A stretch of 64,000 bases of DNA from assembly GCF_001298445.1 (NCBI RefSeq), contig NZ_CP012036.1, positions 2,421,263-2,485,262 on the forward strand, in the 5' to 3' direction. The translations under genes were made by a program, and so were the position numbers. The notes below the pieces were generated by a model. That model was not told the DNA's origin. It did no database searches and was given only the letters and a program-made list of their open reading frames with translations. Source of the stretch: Nostoc piscinale CENA21 (GTDB taxonomy: Bacteria > Cyanobacteriota > Cyanobacteriia > Cyanobacteriales > Nostocaceae). Each line of letters starts with the position of its first letter. Positions within the stretch are counted from its first letter, which is position 1. Shown piece after piece: positions 1 through 6,853 of the stretch.

Positions 1-530
1 TAGCTTACCTCTACAGTGACCAAGGGCGATACAGTGAAGCCGAACCTTTGTACATTCAAGCCTTGGCGATGTACCAGCGTATATGCACAGGCGACCATCC
101 CAATGTCGCTCTCAGCTTGAACAATTTAGCCGGAATCTACGATAACCAAGGGCGATACAGTGAAGCCGAATCTTTGTACATTCAAGCCTTGGCGATGAGA
201 AAGCGGTTATTCACAGGCGATCATCCCGATGTCGCAACTAGCTTGAACAATTTAGCCGGACTTTACAAAAGCCAAGGGCGGTACAGCGAAGCCGAACCTT
301 TGTACACTGAAGCCTTGGCGATGTTGCAACGGGTGTTAGGGGATAATCATCCCAATACAGTGACAGTGAGGAACAATCTAGCAATTCTGCAACGCCAGTT
401 AACTCCTGTTCCTATTTGGCAAACTTGGTTAAGTTGGTTGTTCCAATTATTATTAGGTATATTAATTTTACCGTTTTATTTATTGTGGCAACTAGCTAAA
501 AAAATAATAAAATTAATTCGTAATTCGTAA
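1..530 (+). CDS. TPR-repeat protein, C-terminal part (5' partial)
   Basis: The frame is open from the first complete codon at base 3, so the gene starts before the window. It encodes about three and a half 42-residue kinesin-light-chain-type tetratricopeptide repeats, each with the pattern NLAxLYxxQGRYSEAEPLY and LALAM-type endings, nearly identical to one another. TPRs are protein-binding scaffolds. After the last repeat comes a short linker, then a hydrophobic stretch (WLFQLLLGILILPFYLLW) and a Lys-rich tail, so the protein is probably anchored in a membrane by its C-terminus with the repeats on one face. The near-identical repeats suggest recent repeat expansion. The partner is unknown. 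Confidence 0.85.
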   Translation, partial: AYLYSDQGRYSEAEPLYIQALAMYQRICTGDHPNVALSLNNLAGIYDNQGRYSEAESLYIQALAMRKRLFTGDHPDVATSLNNLAGLYKSQGRYSEAEPLYTEALAMLQRVLGDNHPNTVTVRNNLAILQRQLTPVPIWQTWLSWLFQLLLGILILPFYLLWQLAKKIIKLIRNS

Positions 531-662
531 TCTCTCTTTAATCATATCCAGTCCACTCAATCACTTATAATATATCCGCCGCGAGTGCAACGAAGTGGAA
601 CGACGCGATCGCAAAAACTCTGCAATTACTTTACTTCGCTATCGCTTTGTTCGTATAAATTT

Positions 663-974
663 TCAACTTTGAATTGGTTGCACACTCAGGCGATAGCCGA
701 GATGATGCAGAATAAGGCTGATGGTTCGCAGTTCGGGGTTGCCTTCTGGCGACAAAACCTGGTAAAGATTCTGGTGGTTCAAACCCGTTTTTTCCGCAAG
801 GCGCGTCATCCCTTCCCGTGCTTCCACCACGTTTCGCAGTGCTTCCAGAAAAAACGCAATATCGCCATCCTGCTCGTACTCTTCAAGAGCAACATCCAGG
901 TAAGCCTTTGCCATTTCCGGGTTCTGCATCTGCTCAAACACAATCTCGTCATGGTTTCTCAGTTTCTTGCTCAT
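663..974 (-). CDS. HigA-type antitoxin, XRE-like HTH (COG3636)
   Basis: 103-residue protein with a C-terminal helix-turn-helix (TRLAEKTGLNHQNLYQVLS, then NPELRTISLILHHLGYRLSV), the pattern of the HigA-2/COG3636 'addiction module antidote' family. In such modules the antitoxin binds the RelE-fold toxin and represses the promoter. The start ATG lies inside the end of the toxin gene upstream on the same strand (26-nt overlap), so the pair is translationally coupled in toxin-then-antitoxin order, as in higBA. The antitoxin frame is intact although the toxin frame is broken. Confidence 0.85.
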   Translation of the reverse strand: MSKKLRNHDEIVFEQMQNPEMAKAYLDVALEEYEQDGDIAFFLEALRNVVEAREGMTRLAEKTGLNHQNLYQVLSPEGNPELRTISLILHHLGYRLSVQPIQS

Positions 975-1312
975 CCTGTTCCTCCTGATAAGCCTGCCAA
1001 TATTTTTTAGCTTTTTCTATGTCTTTATCTTGGCTATCCTTGTCGCCACCACACAAAAGAATTACCAGATCATTCGCAGATTCTCCAAAGTAAACGCGGT
1101 AGCCACTGCCAAAGAAAAACCTCAGTTCCAGCACGCCATCTCCAACTGACTTACAATCGCCGTAATTGCCCTGTTTAAGTCGCTCTATCCGTCGGATTAT
1201 CCTTGAACGGATCGTGTAGTCCTTAAAGTTTTCCAACCATTCGGTGTACGGCTCCTTGCCATCTTCTGTAGCGTAGACTTTTAGAGTTTTTTTGACGAAC
1301 GATATCAGCCAT
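949..1312 (-). CDS. RelE/HigB-type toxin (COG3657), frame broken at an A7 run
   Basis: The family start ATG is at 1312 on the minus strand and reads MADIVRQK. The frame is then lost at seven A's (plus-strand T run 1287-1293). Deleting one base joins it to TLKVYATEDGKEPYTEWLE and on to the end, a full-length toxin of about 120 residues with the typical FGSGYRVYF and ILLCGGDKDSQ motifs of RelE-fold mRNA interferases. As read, only a shortened product from an internal start (near 1236) would be made, lacking the first beta strand. It precedes and overlaps the antitoxin gene. Either a sequence error, a slippage site or inactivation of the toxin; the same one-extra-base defect recurs across the window. 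Confidence 0.8.
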
Positions 1313-1375
1313 AGTTTAATTATAAAACTTAGCTTAAAAGTATAAAAGGGATAGTTGTAGATGCGGCGATCGCTC

Positions 1376-1418
1376 TCATCAACAATAAAGATACGATGGT
1401 TTTGTGGTAGGCGATCGC
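1376..1418 (+). repeat. 43-bp leader repeat, copy 1
   Basis: 43 bases that recur at 1832-1874 with 7 mismatches and no gap; both copies end in a HIP1 octamer and lie 44-50 bases before a small antitoxin-like gene. This suggests a duplicated upstream region, possibly a promoter or operator; no function is shown. Confidence 0.65.
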
Positions 1419-1462
1419 AATGCTAACCTAGTTCATATCAAGACAAAATCAAAACAATATTT

Positions 1463-1759
1463 ATGAACCTTCCGCCCCAACTACAAGAAAATATTGAAAA
1501 ATGGGCAAGTAGTCAGGGAATATCAACTGAGCAATTTATCTTGCAAGCCATTACAGAAAAAATTGCGACTCTCAGTCAGCAAAAACTAGCAGAAGAGACT
1601 CAACCCAACCTCAACCAAACAAACCTCTATCGCAAAGACGGAATCTTAGTTGTAGATGCAGAATTACCAGCAAACTTTGATATCAATACTTTTATAGATG
1701 AATTGAGAGAAGAACATTTTACTCGTTTGGGAAGAGTAGTTGTAGGTTGGGTGGAATGA
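1463..1759 (+). CDS. Small antitoxin-like protein with repeat-derived C-terminus
   Basis: 98 residues. The first ~40 (LPPQLQENIEKWASSQGISTEQFILQ in part) look like a short ribbon-helix-helix-like module, followed by a Gln/Asn-rich linker and LYRKDGILVVDAELP / FDINTFIDELREE. I recognise this as a common uncharacterised cyanobacterial small protein found beside toxin genes, hence 'antitoxin-like', but no function is established. The last ten or so residues (LGRVVVGWVE) are encoded by a dispersed palindromic repeat that overruns the 3' end, so the native C-terminus, and any toxin that followed, has probably been replaced. Confidence 0.6.
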   Translation: MNLPPQLQENIEKWASSQGISTEQFILQAITEKIATLSQQKLAEETQPNLNQTNLYRKDGILVVDAELPANFDINTFIDELREEHFTRLGRVVVGWVE

Positions 1760-1819
1760 AATGGAACCCAACATCATCAAAACTTTGTTGGGTTACGCTG
1801 TCGCTTCACCCAATCTACC
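1742..1819 (+). repeat. Palindromic MITE-like repeat GTAGGTTGGGTG, copy 1
   Basis: Begins GTAGGTTGGGTG and ends CACCCAATCTACC, so its ends are inverted copies; a second internal pair (AACCCAACA / TGTTGGGTT) makes a nested hairpin. A near-identical copy lies at 2234-2311 with the same orientation. This is the common GGTTGGGT-type dispersed repeat of Nostocales (established knowledge). It supplies the 3' end and stop codon of the preceding gene. Confidence 0.85.
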
Positions 1820-1831
1820 ATTTCTGGTTTT

Positions 1832-1874
1832 TCATCAATAATCAAGATGTGATAGTTTTGCTGTAGGCGATCGC
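1832..1874 (+). repeat. 43-bp leader repeat, copy 2
   Basis: Second copy of the element at 1376-1418 (36 of 43 bases identical), 50 bases before the Phd/YefM antitoxin gene. Confidence 0.65.
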
Positions 1875-1923
1875 TGTTCGTAGATAGAATAAACTAAAGT
1901 GATTTCCAAACAAAAACATCATC

Positions 1924-2166
1924 ATGTCTTCGCTTCCTGTCAACGAAGCTCAAAAGCATTTACAACAGCTAATCGACCAAGTTACAGAACAAGGTAAACC
2001 TGTAATTATTCAAAGCGATCGCGGTAATACTATTCTGCTGTCAGAAAAAGATTGGTCTGCAATTCAAGAAACTCTCTACCTGTTATCTGTTCCTGGAATG
2101 CGAGAATCTATCAAAGAAGGACTAGCAACTCCGATTCAAGAATGCGATGAGGAATTGAATTGGTGA
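1924..2166 (+). CDS. Phd/YefM-family antitoxin
   Basis: 80 residues starting MSSLPVNEAQKHLQQLIDQV, the Phd/YefM N-terminal DNA-binding fold, followed by GKPVIIQSDRGNTILLSEKDW and a C-terminal toxin-binding tail (LLSVPGMRESIKEGL). In YefM-YoeB and Phd-Doc modules this protein represses the operon and neutralises the toxin. The stop codon overlaps the GTG start of the toxin gene (2163), a normal coupled arrangement, but that toxin gene is cut short after 22 codons. The antitoxin is thus an orphan here. Confidence 0.9.
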   Translation: MSSLPVNEAQKHLQQLIDQVTEQGKPVIIQSDRGNTILLSEKDWSAIQETLYLLSVPGMRESIKEGLATPIQECDEELNW

Positions 2167-2231
2167 GTTGGCATTTAGTTTACACAAAGCAAGCACAAAA
2201 AGATGCAAAAAAACTAGTTTGGAAAGAGTAG
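2163..2231 (+). pseudogene. YoeB/Txe-type toxin remnant truncated by repeat
   Basis: GTG at 2163 opens a frame reading VSWHLVYTKQAQKDAKKL, the characteristic N-terminus of a Txe/YoeB-RelE toxin, overlapping the antitoxin stop by 4 bases. It reaches a stop at 2229-2231 just as the palindromic repeat begins. The rest of the ~85-residue toxin is absent downstream. This is a toxin gene destroyed by repeat insertion or by deletion up to the repeat. Confidence 0.8.
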
Positions 2232-2233
2232 TT

Positions 2234-2311
2234 GTAGGTTGGGTGGAATGAAATGGAACCCAACATCATCAAAACTTTGTTGGGTTACGCTGTTGCTTCA
2301 CCCAACCTACC
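2234..2311 (+). repeat. Palindromic MITE-like repeat, copy 2
   Basis: Starts GTAGGTTGGGTG, ends CACCCAACCTACC; nearly identical to 1742-1819 and in the same orientation. The identity extends about a dozen bases upstream of each (TTGG-AAGAGTAGTT), so the duplicated unit is slightly larger than the palindrome. Confidence 0.85.
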
Positions 2312-2422
2312 GTTTCTAAATGTTTTGCGCCTCTGCGTGAGGAAAAAATCATCTCGTCAGCAACACCAAACATAAAAGCACAGATGCACATTGTCACCTG
2401 TGTTTATTAATATATATCTGCG

Positions 2423-4012
2423 TCAAGCGAGATTCAACACCTTGCGTAACAGTGCTTGGTCTTCTATTTTGGCTTTGAGACGGCCATTTTCCACATCTCG
2501 AATCCAGCTTTGACTTTTTCCGGTGAGTTTAGCTAATTCCCGTTGGGAGAGATTTAAATTTTTGCGGGCTTCTAAAATCTGTTCGCCAACTAAATCGCCT
2601 GTCAGTCTGACTCGTCTTCGGTTTTTGATAGTCCGTCGTTGCTTCTTTTCCGAGTCAGAAATTTGCTGTTCCCATTCTGGCGGTAATTCAAATGACAAAA
2701 TCCGCGCATTCATCAGCAGGTTCCACTTTCCACGGGGGCCGGAATCTGTCAAGCGGGTTTCACCACCACCATCGTTAATCCAAAATTCTAAAGCTTCGTC
2801 TGGATCTTCGGGTATCGCCATGAGTTTCGCCCACAATGGTTGAATTTCTGGCGGGTAAGTTACGGGGTCAAACATAGGTTTGATTCCCAAATGGTTCAAC
2901 ACTTCTAAGTCATTTTCAAATGTCCGCAGCAGTCGTTTGCGTTCTTCTCGCTGTCGGGAGGCTAAGGTGACTTTTTCTTCGCCATAAGCAATGCGTAACA
3001 AGGTAGGAACAGTGATGCGTTGTTCTCTACCCATCTTGGTTTTGAATAATAACCACAACATGAGTCGGACTGCGCCTTCGTGTTGTTGCCAAATACTCAT
3101 AACGGTGGTTAACAAAGTTTTGGGCAAGCTACCGTATTGATAAAAGGCGGTGCGTTCTTTACAAGCTTGTTTGTTTAAGAAATACTGCGCCCAAACTCCG
3201 GCTTTAATTTTGAAGGTTAGCCCAACCAGGTATTTACATCCTATGTCATCTTCTTGGAAGTGGTGTTGAATATGAACTAAGTGCCACAAGCGAGATTGAG
3301 TAACTGAAAATCCTTTGACGCGCCCTTGTTGCGGCCAGTCAATGGATATTAACAGTGAGCAAGCTTGTTGGACAAGATTTTTCATTAAGGTGAGTTTGGC
3401 AGTTTTACTTAAGTCTTTGCGCTTTTCTAGCCCCAAGTATTTCTCTATTTGCCGTTCATCTAGTGAAAATTCTTGTTCCCAAGGTTGTTCTAATGTTGTC
3501 GCGTAGGCGGCAAATATTAAATGGATACAAGCTGCCCTAATATCCATTGTCTCAATCGCTTCTAAATTAGTGATGCGATCGCTAACTTGAAAAGGATGTT
3601 GAATGTGAAAAGCAATTGAACCCTTGCCTTGGCTGACTTGTCGGCTGTAACATAAATATCCTTCTGCGTCATGTTCCCAATTTAAGGATGTGCGTTGAGC
3701 CAATACATTACACGCTTCCCAAATTGCGATCGCTGAAGCAAAAGGGTTATTCTTCCCATTAGAAAATAAATCCGGGCTGGTAGCATCTCGCGGTTCGACT
3801 TTACATCTCCCCTTTTTTGCCTGCCAGGGTATGGGAGAATTTGTCGGACAAGCTATTACACATTGCGGTTCTGGATAATAGCCTTCACAATTGTTACACA
3901 GACAAGGATCAATCCAATATTCATCGTCTTCTAACTGAATCGCACCCGTAGGACATTGGGGACGGCAGTTATCACATCCAACGCAACTGTTGTTAGGAAT
4001 TGTATACGGCAT
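2423..4012 (-). CDS. patB: PatB/CnfR: ferredoxin-HTH regulator of nitrogen fixation
   Basis: 529 residues from ATG at 4012; a GTG five codons further upstream is possible, but the ATG has a GGGAAGAAG-type purine run at the right distance. Residues ~9-60 hold two Cys clusters of a bacterial-type 2[4Fe-4S] ferredoxin (CVGCDNCRPQCP and CLCNNCEGY...CVIACP). A long middle region has no motif I recognise. The last ~65 residues are a Cro/C1-type HTH (LSQRELAKLTGKSQSWIRDVE). This architecture is PatB of Anabaena (heterocyst spacing and diazotrophic growth) and CnfR of Leptolyngbya, an activator of nif genes when oxygen is low; the Fe-S domain is thought to sense oxygen or redox state. Divergent from fdxB. 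Confidence 0.93.
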   Translation of the reverse strand: MPYTIPNNSCVGCDNCRPQCPTGAIQLEDDEYWIDPCLCNNCEGYYPEPQCVIACPTNSPIPWQAKKGRCKVEPRDATSPDLFSNGKNNPFASAIAIWEACNVLAQRTSLNWEHDAEGYLCYSRQVSQGKGSIAFHIQHPFQVSDRITNLEAIETMDIRAACIHLIFAAYATTLEQPWEQEFSLDERQIEKYLGLEKRKDLSKTAKLTLMKNLVQQACSLLISIDWPQQGRVKGFSVTQSRLWHLVHIQHHFQEDDIGCKYLVGLTFKIKAGVWAQYFLNKQACKERTAFYQYGSLPKTLLTTVMSIWQQHEGAVRLMLWLLFKTKMGREQRITVPTLLRIAYGEEKVTLASRQREERKRLLRTFENDLEVLNHLGIKPMFDPVTYPPEIQPLWAKLMAIPEDPDEALEFWINDGGGETRLTDSGPRGKWNLLMNARILSFELPPEWEQQISDSEKKQRRTIKNRRRVRLTGDLVGEQILEARKNLNLSQRELAKLTGKSQSWIRDVENGRLKAKIEDQALLRKVLNLA

Positions 4013-4940
4013 AAAACTTCTTCCCACCTAATCGTTGAGATGTTTGGCTCAAGTCTCCCCCTGGATGTGTCCTGTTTATTTATCACTCGCAACCACATTA
4101 ATTACCTAGCAAGAAGTAAATTTACTTGCTGCGATAATTGCCCACATCCATATTCAGACTTAGTATCCAAGTAGAGGCTCAATCAGGCTTTTCAGCCCAG
4201 CCGAATCTTTATTGTTCATTAACTATAAATTTCATAAATATTTAGATGATTTTGTTCATCATGAGCTTAGGAAATTTTCTTAAGCTTTCACATTTTTTTA
4301 ACTAATAAACTTTAATGTTTGGCATCAAAACCTTAACCCAAGGATTTTTGCTGAATTTTTATACACACAATCATTTAGCATAATCCCATTTATTAATAAT
4401 TTTAATATTTAATATCAAGCTAACTGCTGCTACAAAAATCACATTTTTAACTGAAATGCTCAAGTTACCAGATTACTAATAACTTGGGCATTTTTATTGC
4501 TAAATAACAATACGTTGCTAATACAAATTGCAAATATATTTATGTAACTCAAGAACATAAGTTTTGTATAGTGATTTACTGTCTTTTTGATATCGGCTAA
4601 AAGCTGCAAAAGAATTGCATTATTAATCAAGGTAGTAATTAATTTCAAGGTAATTGATTTAACTAAATATAGGCAATTCAGATTTCCGATTTCTTGAAGG
4701 AGTCAGGAATATTGGTGTACACGAATAATTGACTACTAAAATTATTATCAAAAAAAAATAATATTTATTGCTATAGACTCTCATTTAAATCATCAAAATA
4801 AACCTAAAAATAGATAAAAAGTCATCAAACTTTAATGAAAGAAAAATTAATCGTTTCACAACAAAACAAAACAATTAGATTAAGTTAGTATGAAATTAAG
4901 TACAAACGATTAGATTGGCGAAATCGCCGAAGGTTTATTC
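4013..4940. promoter_or_regulatory. Divergent patB-fdxB intergenic region
   Basis: About 930 bases with no convincing gene; AT-rich with in-frame stops throughout. It must carry the promoters of patB (minus) and fdxB (plus). I could not assign -10/-35 boxes or an NtcA site with confidence. The length is unusual for this compact region and fits heavily regulated developmental promoters. Confidence 0.5.
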
Positions 4941-5234
4941 ATGGCAACACTAACAGGATTGACATTTGGAGGTAAAACCTGGACACCTAAATTTGCCCAG
5001 GAGATTGACAAAGATAAATGTATCGGCTGTGGCAGATGTATTAAAGTGTGTGGGTATAGTGTGCTGGATTTAAAAGCACTCAATGAGGAAGGTGAATTTG
5101 TAGAAGATGAAGAAGATGATGAAATCGAGCGCAAAGTAATGGTAGTTGCTCATCCTGAGAACTGCATTGGTTGTGAAGCTTGTTCTCGGATTTGTCCTAA
5201 GAACTGCTACACCCACGCTGAATTAAACAACTAA
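4941..5234 (+). CDS. fdxB: Nif-type ferredoxin III (FdxB)
   Basis: 97 residues. Two Fe-S motifs are visible: CIGCGRCIKVCGY near residue 28-40 and CIGCEACSRICPKNC near 74-88, separated by an acidic loop (EDEEDDEIE), the pattern of FdxB-type 2[4Fe-4S] ferredoxins associated with nif genes. The N-terminus TLTGLTFGGKTWTPKF is also typical. It probably donates electrons within nitrogenase assembly or reduction in the heterocyst. Divergent from patB, whose CnfR orthologue controls nif genes, and upstream of the cox2 operon. Confidence 0.93.
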   Translation: MATLTGLTFGGKTWTPKFAQEIDKDKCIGCGRCIKVCGYSVLDLKALNEEGEFVEDEEDDEIERKVMVVAHPENCIGCEACSRICPKNCYTHAELNN

Positions 5235-5779
5235 ATATTTGCGGAATGTTGAAAGTTGTTGTTTTGATAAGGGGGTACTCAGCAAGGTAAATTGAGGGGA
5301 ATTGATCTAATTACTAGAACTGGTCAAAAAGTTCATAGTAAACAAATGCGTAAATTTTAAATTGTTACTTATTAACTAAATCATACTTGCTGCTATTTTG
5401 AATGTTAAAAATGAGAAATAATAGTACCCTCTGACAACAACTATTACTGCTTGTAGAACTAGAAGGTACTCTTGTCGAATTCATTAGAAATATTGTTAAG
5501 TTTTTGGGGGAAGGATCTGAAGAGATTTGGAAAATTCCCCCAAGTTTTACATTATGTAAGATACAACGTTAATAAGTAGAACTCAAAAGTCAAAAATCAA
5601 ATATCGGCAGAATTTGATTATAAGCTTTTGTACTGATTTAAATGGTGAAGTTAGGTGTGTTACTGAAGGATCAAAAAATGAAGTTACAAAGATAAATTTC
5701 ATACTTCAGATTTCATACTAGCCTGCGGCAAATTGCTGCGCGTCTACACACTTCAAACTTCATACTTACAGGAGCTTTT
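5235..5779. promoter_or_regulatory. fdxB-coxB2 intergenic region
   Basis: 545 bases without a gene. An AGGAGC ribosome binding site sits at 5770-5775, a few bases before the coxB start at 5780, which supports that start. The upstream part probably carries the cox2 promoter; no clear box was found. A short hairpin-forming stretch near 5500-5545 (GGGGGAA...TTCCCCCAAG) may be the fdxB terminator. Confidence 0.45.
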
Positions 5780-6755
5780 ATGCAACAAATTCCTGTTTCA
5801 CTATGGACGCTAGTTGCTGGCATAGTAGTTACAGCGTTTAGTGTTTGGATTGGACAAAATCACGCACTACTACCAGTAGAAGCATCAAAACAAGCACCTT
5901 TGGTAGACGGATTTTTTTAACATCATGTTTACCATTGCGATCGCTTTATTTCTGGTTGTAGAAGGCACCATTCTGATTTTTTTAGTAAAGTTTCGTCGCC
6001 GTCGCGGTGACGATACTGATGGCTTACCAATAGAGGGCAATGTTCCTTTAGAAATTTTCTGGACAGCTATCCCATCCGTGATTGTGATTGGCTTAGGCAT
6101 CTATAGCGTAGATGTCTTTAATCAGATGGGTGGTTTTGAACCAGGAACTCATGCCCATTCTCCGGCTCATGTTGCCCATGCTTCTGGAACTGCCCTAGCT
6201 GCTACCCTCAATAATACCCCAGAATCCACTTCAGCCCCAAGCATTGGGATTGGTGCAAGCAACAGCCAAAGCAAACCTGCGGATTTGGTAGTGAACGTTA
6301 CTGGGATGCAGTTTGCTTGGATTTTCGAGTATCCCAACGGTGGCGTTACTACTGGTGAACTACATATTCCTGTAGGTGCTGATGTGCAGTTGAATTTGTC
6401 AGCCCAAGATGTGATTCATGCTTTTTGGGTTCCTCAATTCCGACTGAAACAAGACGCACTTCCTGGTATCCCCACCGAACTGCGCTTCACCGCCACTAAA
6501 ACAGGTACATATCCCGTCGTGTGTGCGGAACTGTGTGGTGGCTATCACGGTTCCATGCGATCGCAAGTCATCGTCCACACACCCGAAGAATACGACAGTT
6601 GGTTGAAAGAAACCCAACTCGCCCAAAAGCCAGACTTGCAAAAAGCGATCGCTGTTAATCCCGCCGACTTATCACCCTCCGAGTTCCTTGCGCCTCATAT
6701 CCAACACATGGGCGTGAGTGCAGCAACTCTAGAGTCAATAGTCAAAGGTCAATAG
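5780..6755 (+). CDS. coxB: Cytochrome c oxidase subunit II (cox2 locus), frame broken at T7
   Basis: The natural start, ATG at 5780 with a good AGGAGC Shine-Dalgarno, gives MQQIPVSLWTLVAGIVV, a signal/anchor helix. The frame stops at 5917-5919 after a seven-T run (5912-5918). Removing one T gives VDGFFNIMFTIAIALFL and the second helix without a break, total ~324 residues. Downstream is a full CuA domain: H in HAFWVPQF, then CAELCGGYHGSM with the Cys, Glu, Cys, His and Met ligands. It accepts electrons from cytochrome c and passes them to subunit I. As read, only a product from ATG 5925 lacking the first helix could be made. First gene of coxBAC. Confidence 0.93.
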
Positions 6756-6853
6756 TCAATAAACCTCTTGCAATAGTCGTTATTTGCGAACTTTTCTTTG
6801 CGCCTTTGCGCCTTTGCGTGAGACAAAAAAGACCAATGACAAAGGACAAACGT

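Noticed and set aside
585..1149. Plus-strand frames over the toxin-antitoxin pair (585-1010 and 967-1149)
   Set aside because: They are antisense to recognisable HigA and RelE-type genes, start in repeat-like DNA and have no protein-like features.
4460..4648. 62-codon minus-strand frame in the patB-fdxB spacer
   Set aside because: Composition follows the AT-rich DNA, no ribosome binding site, no family.
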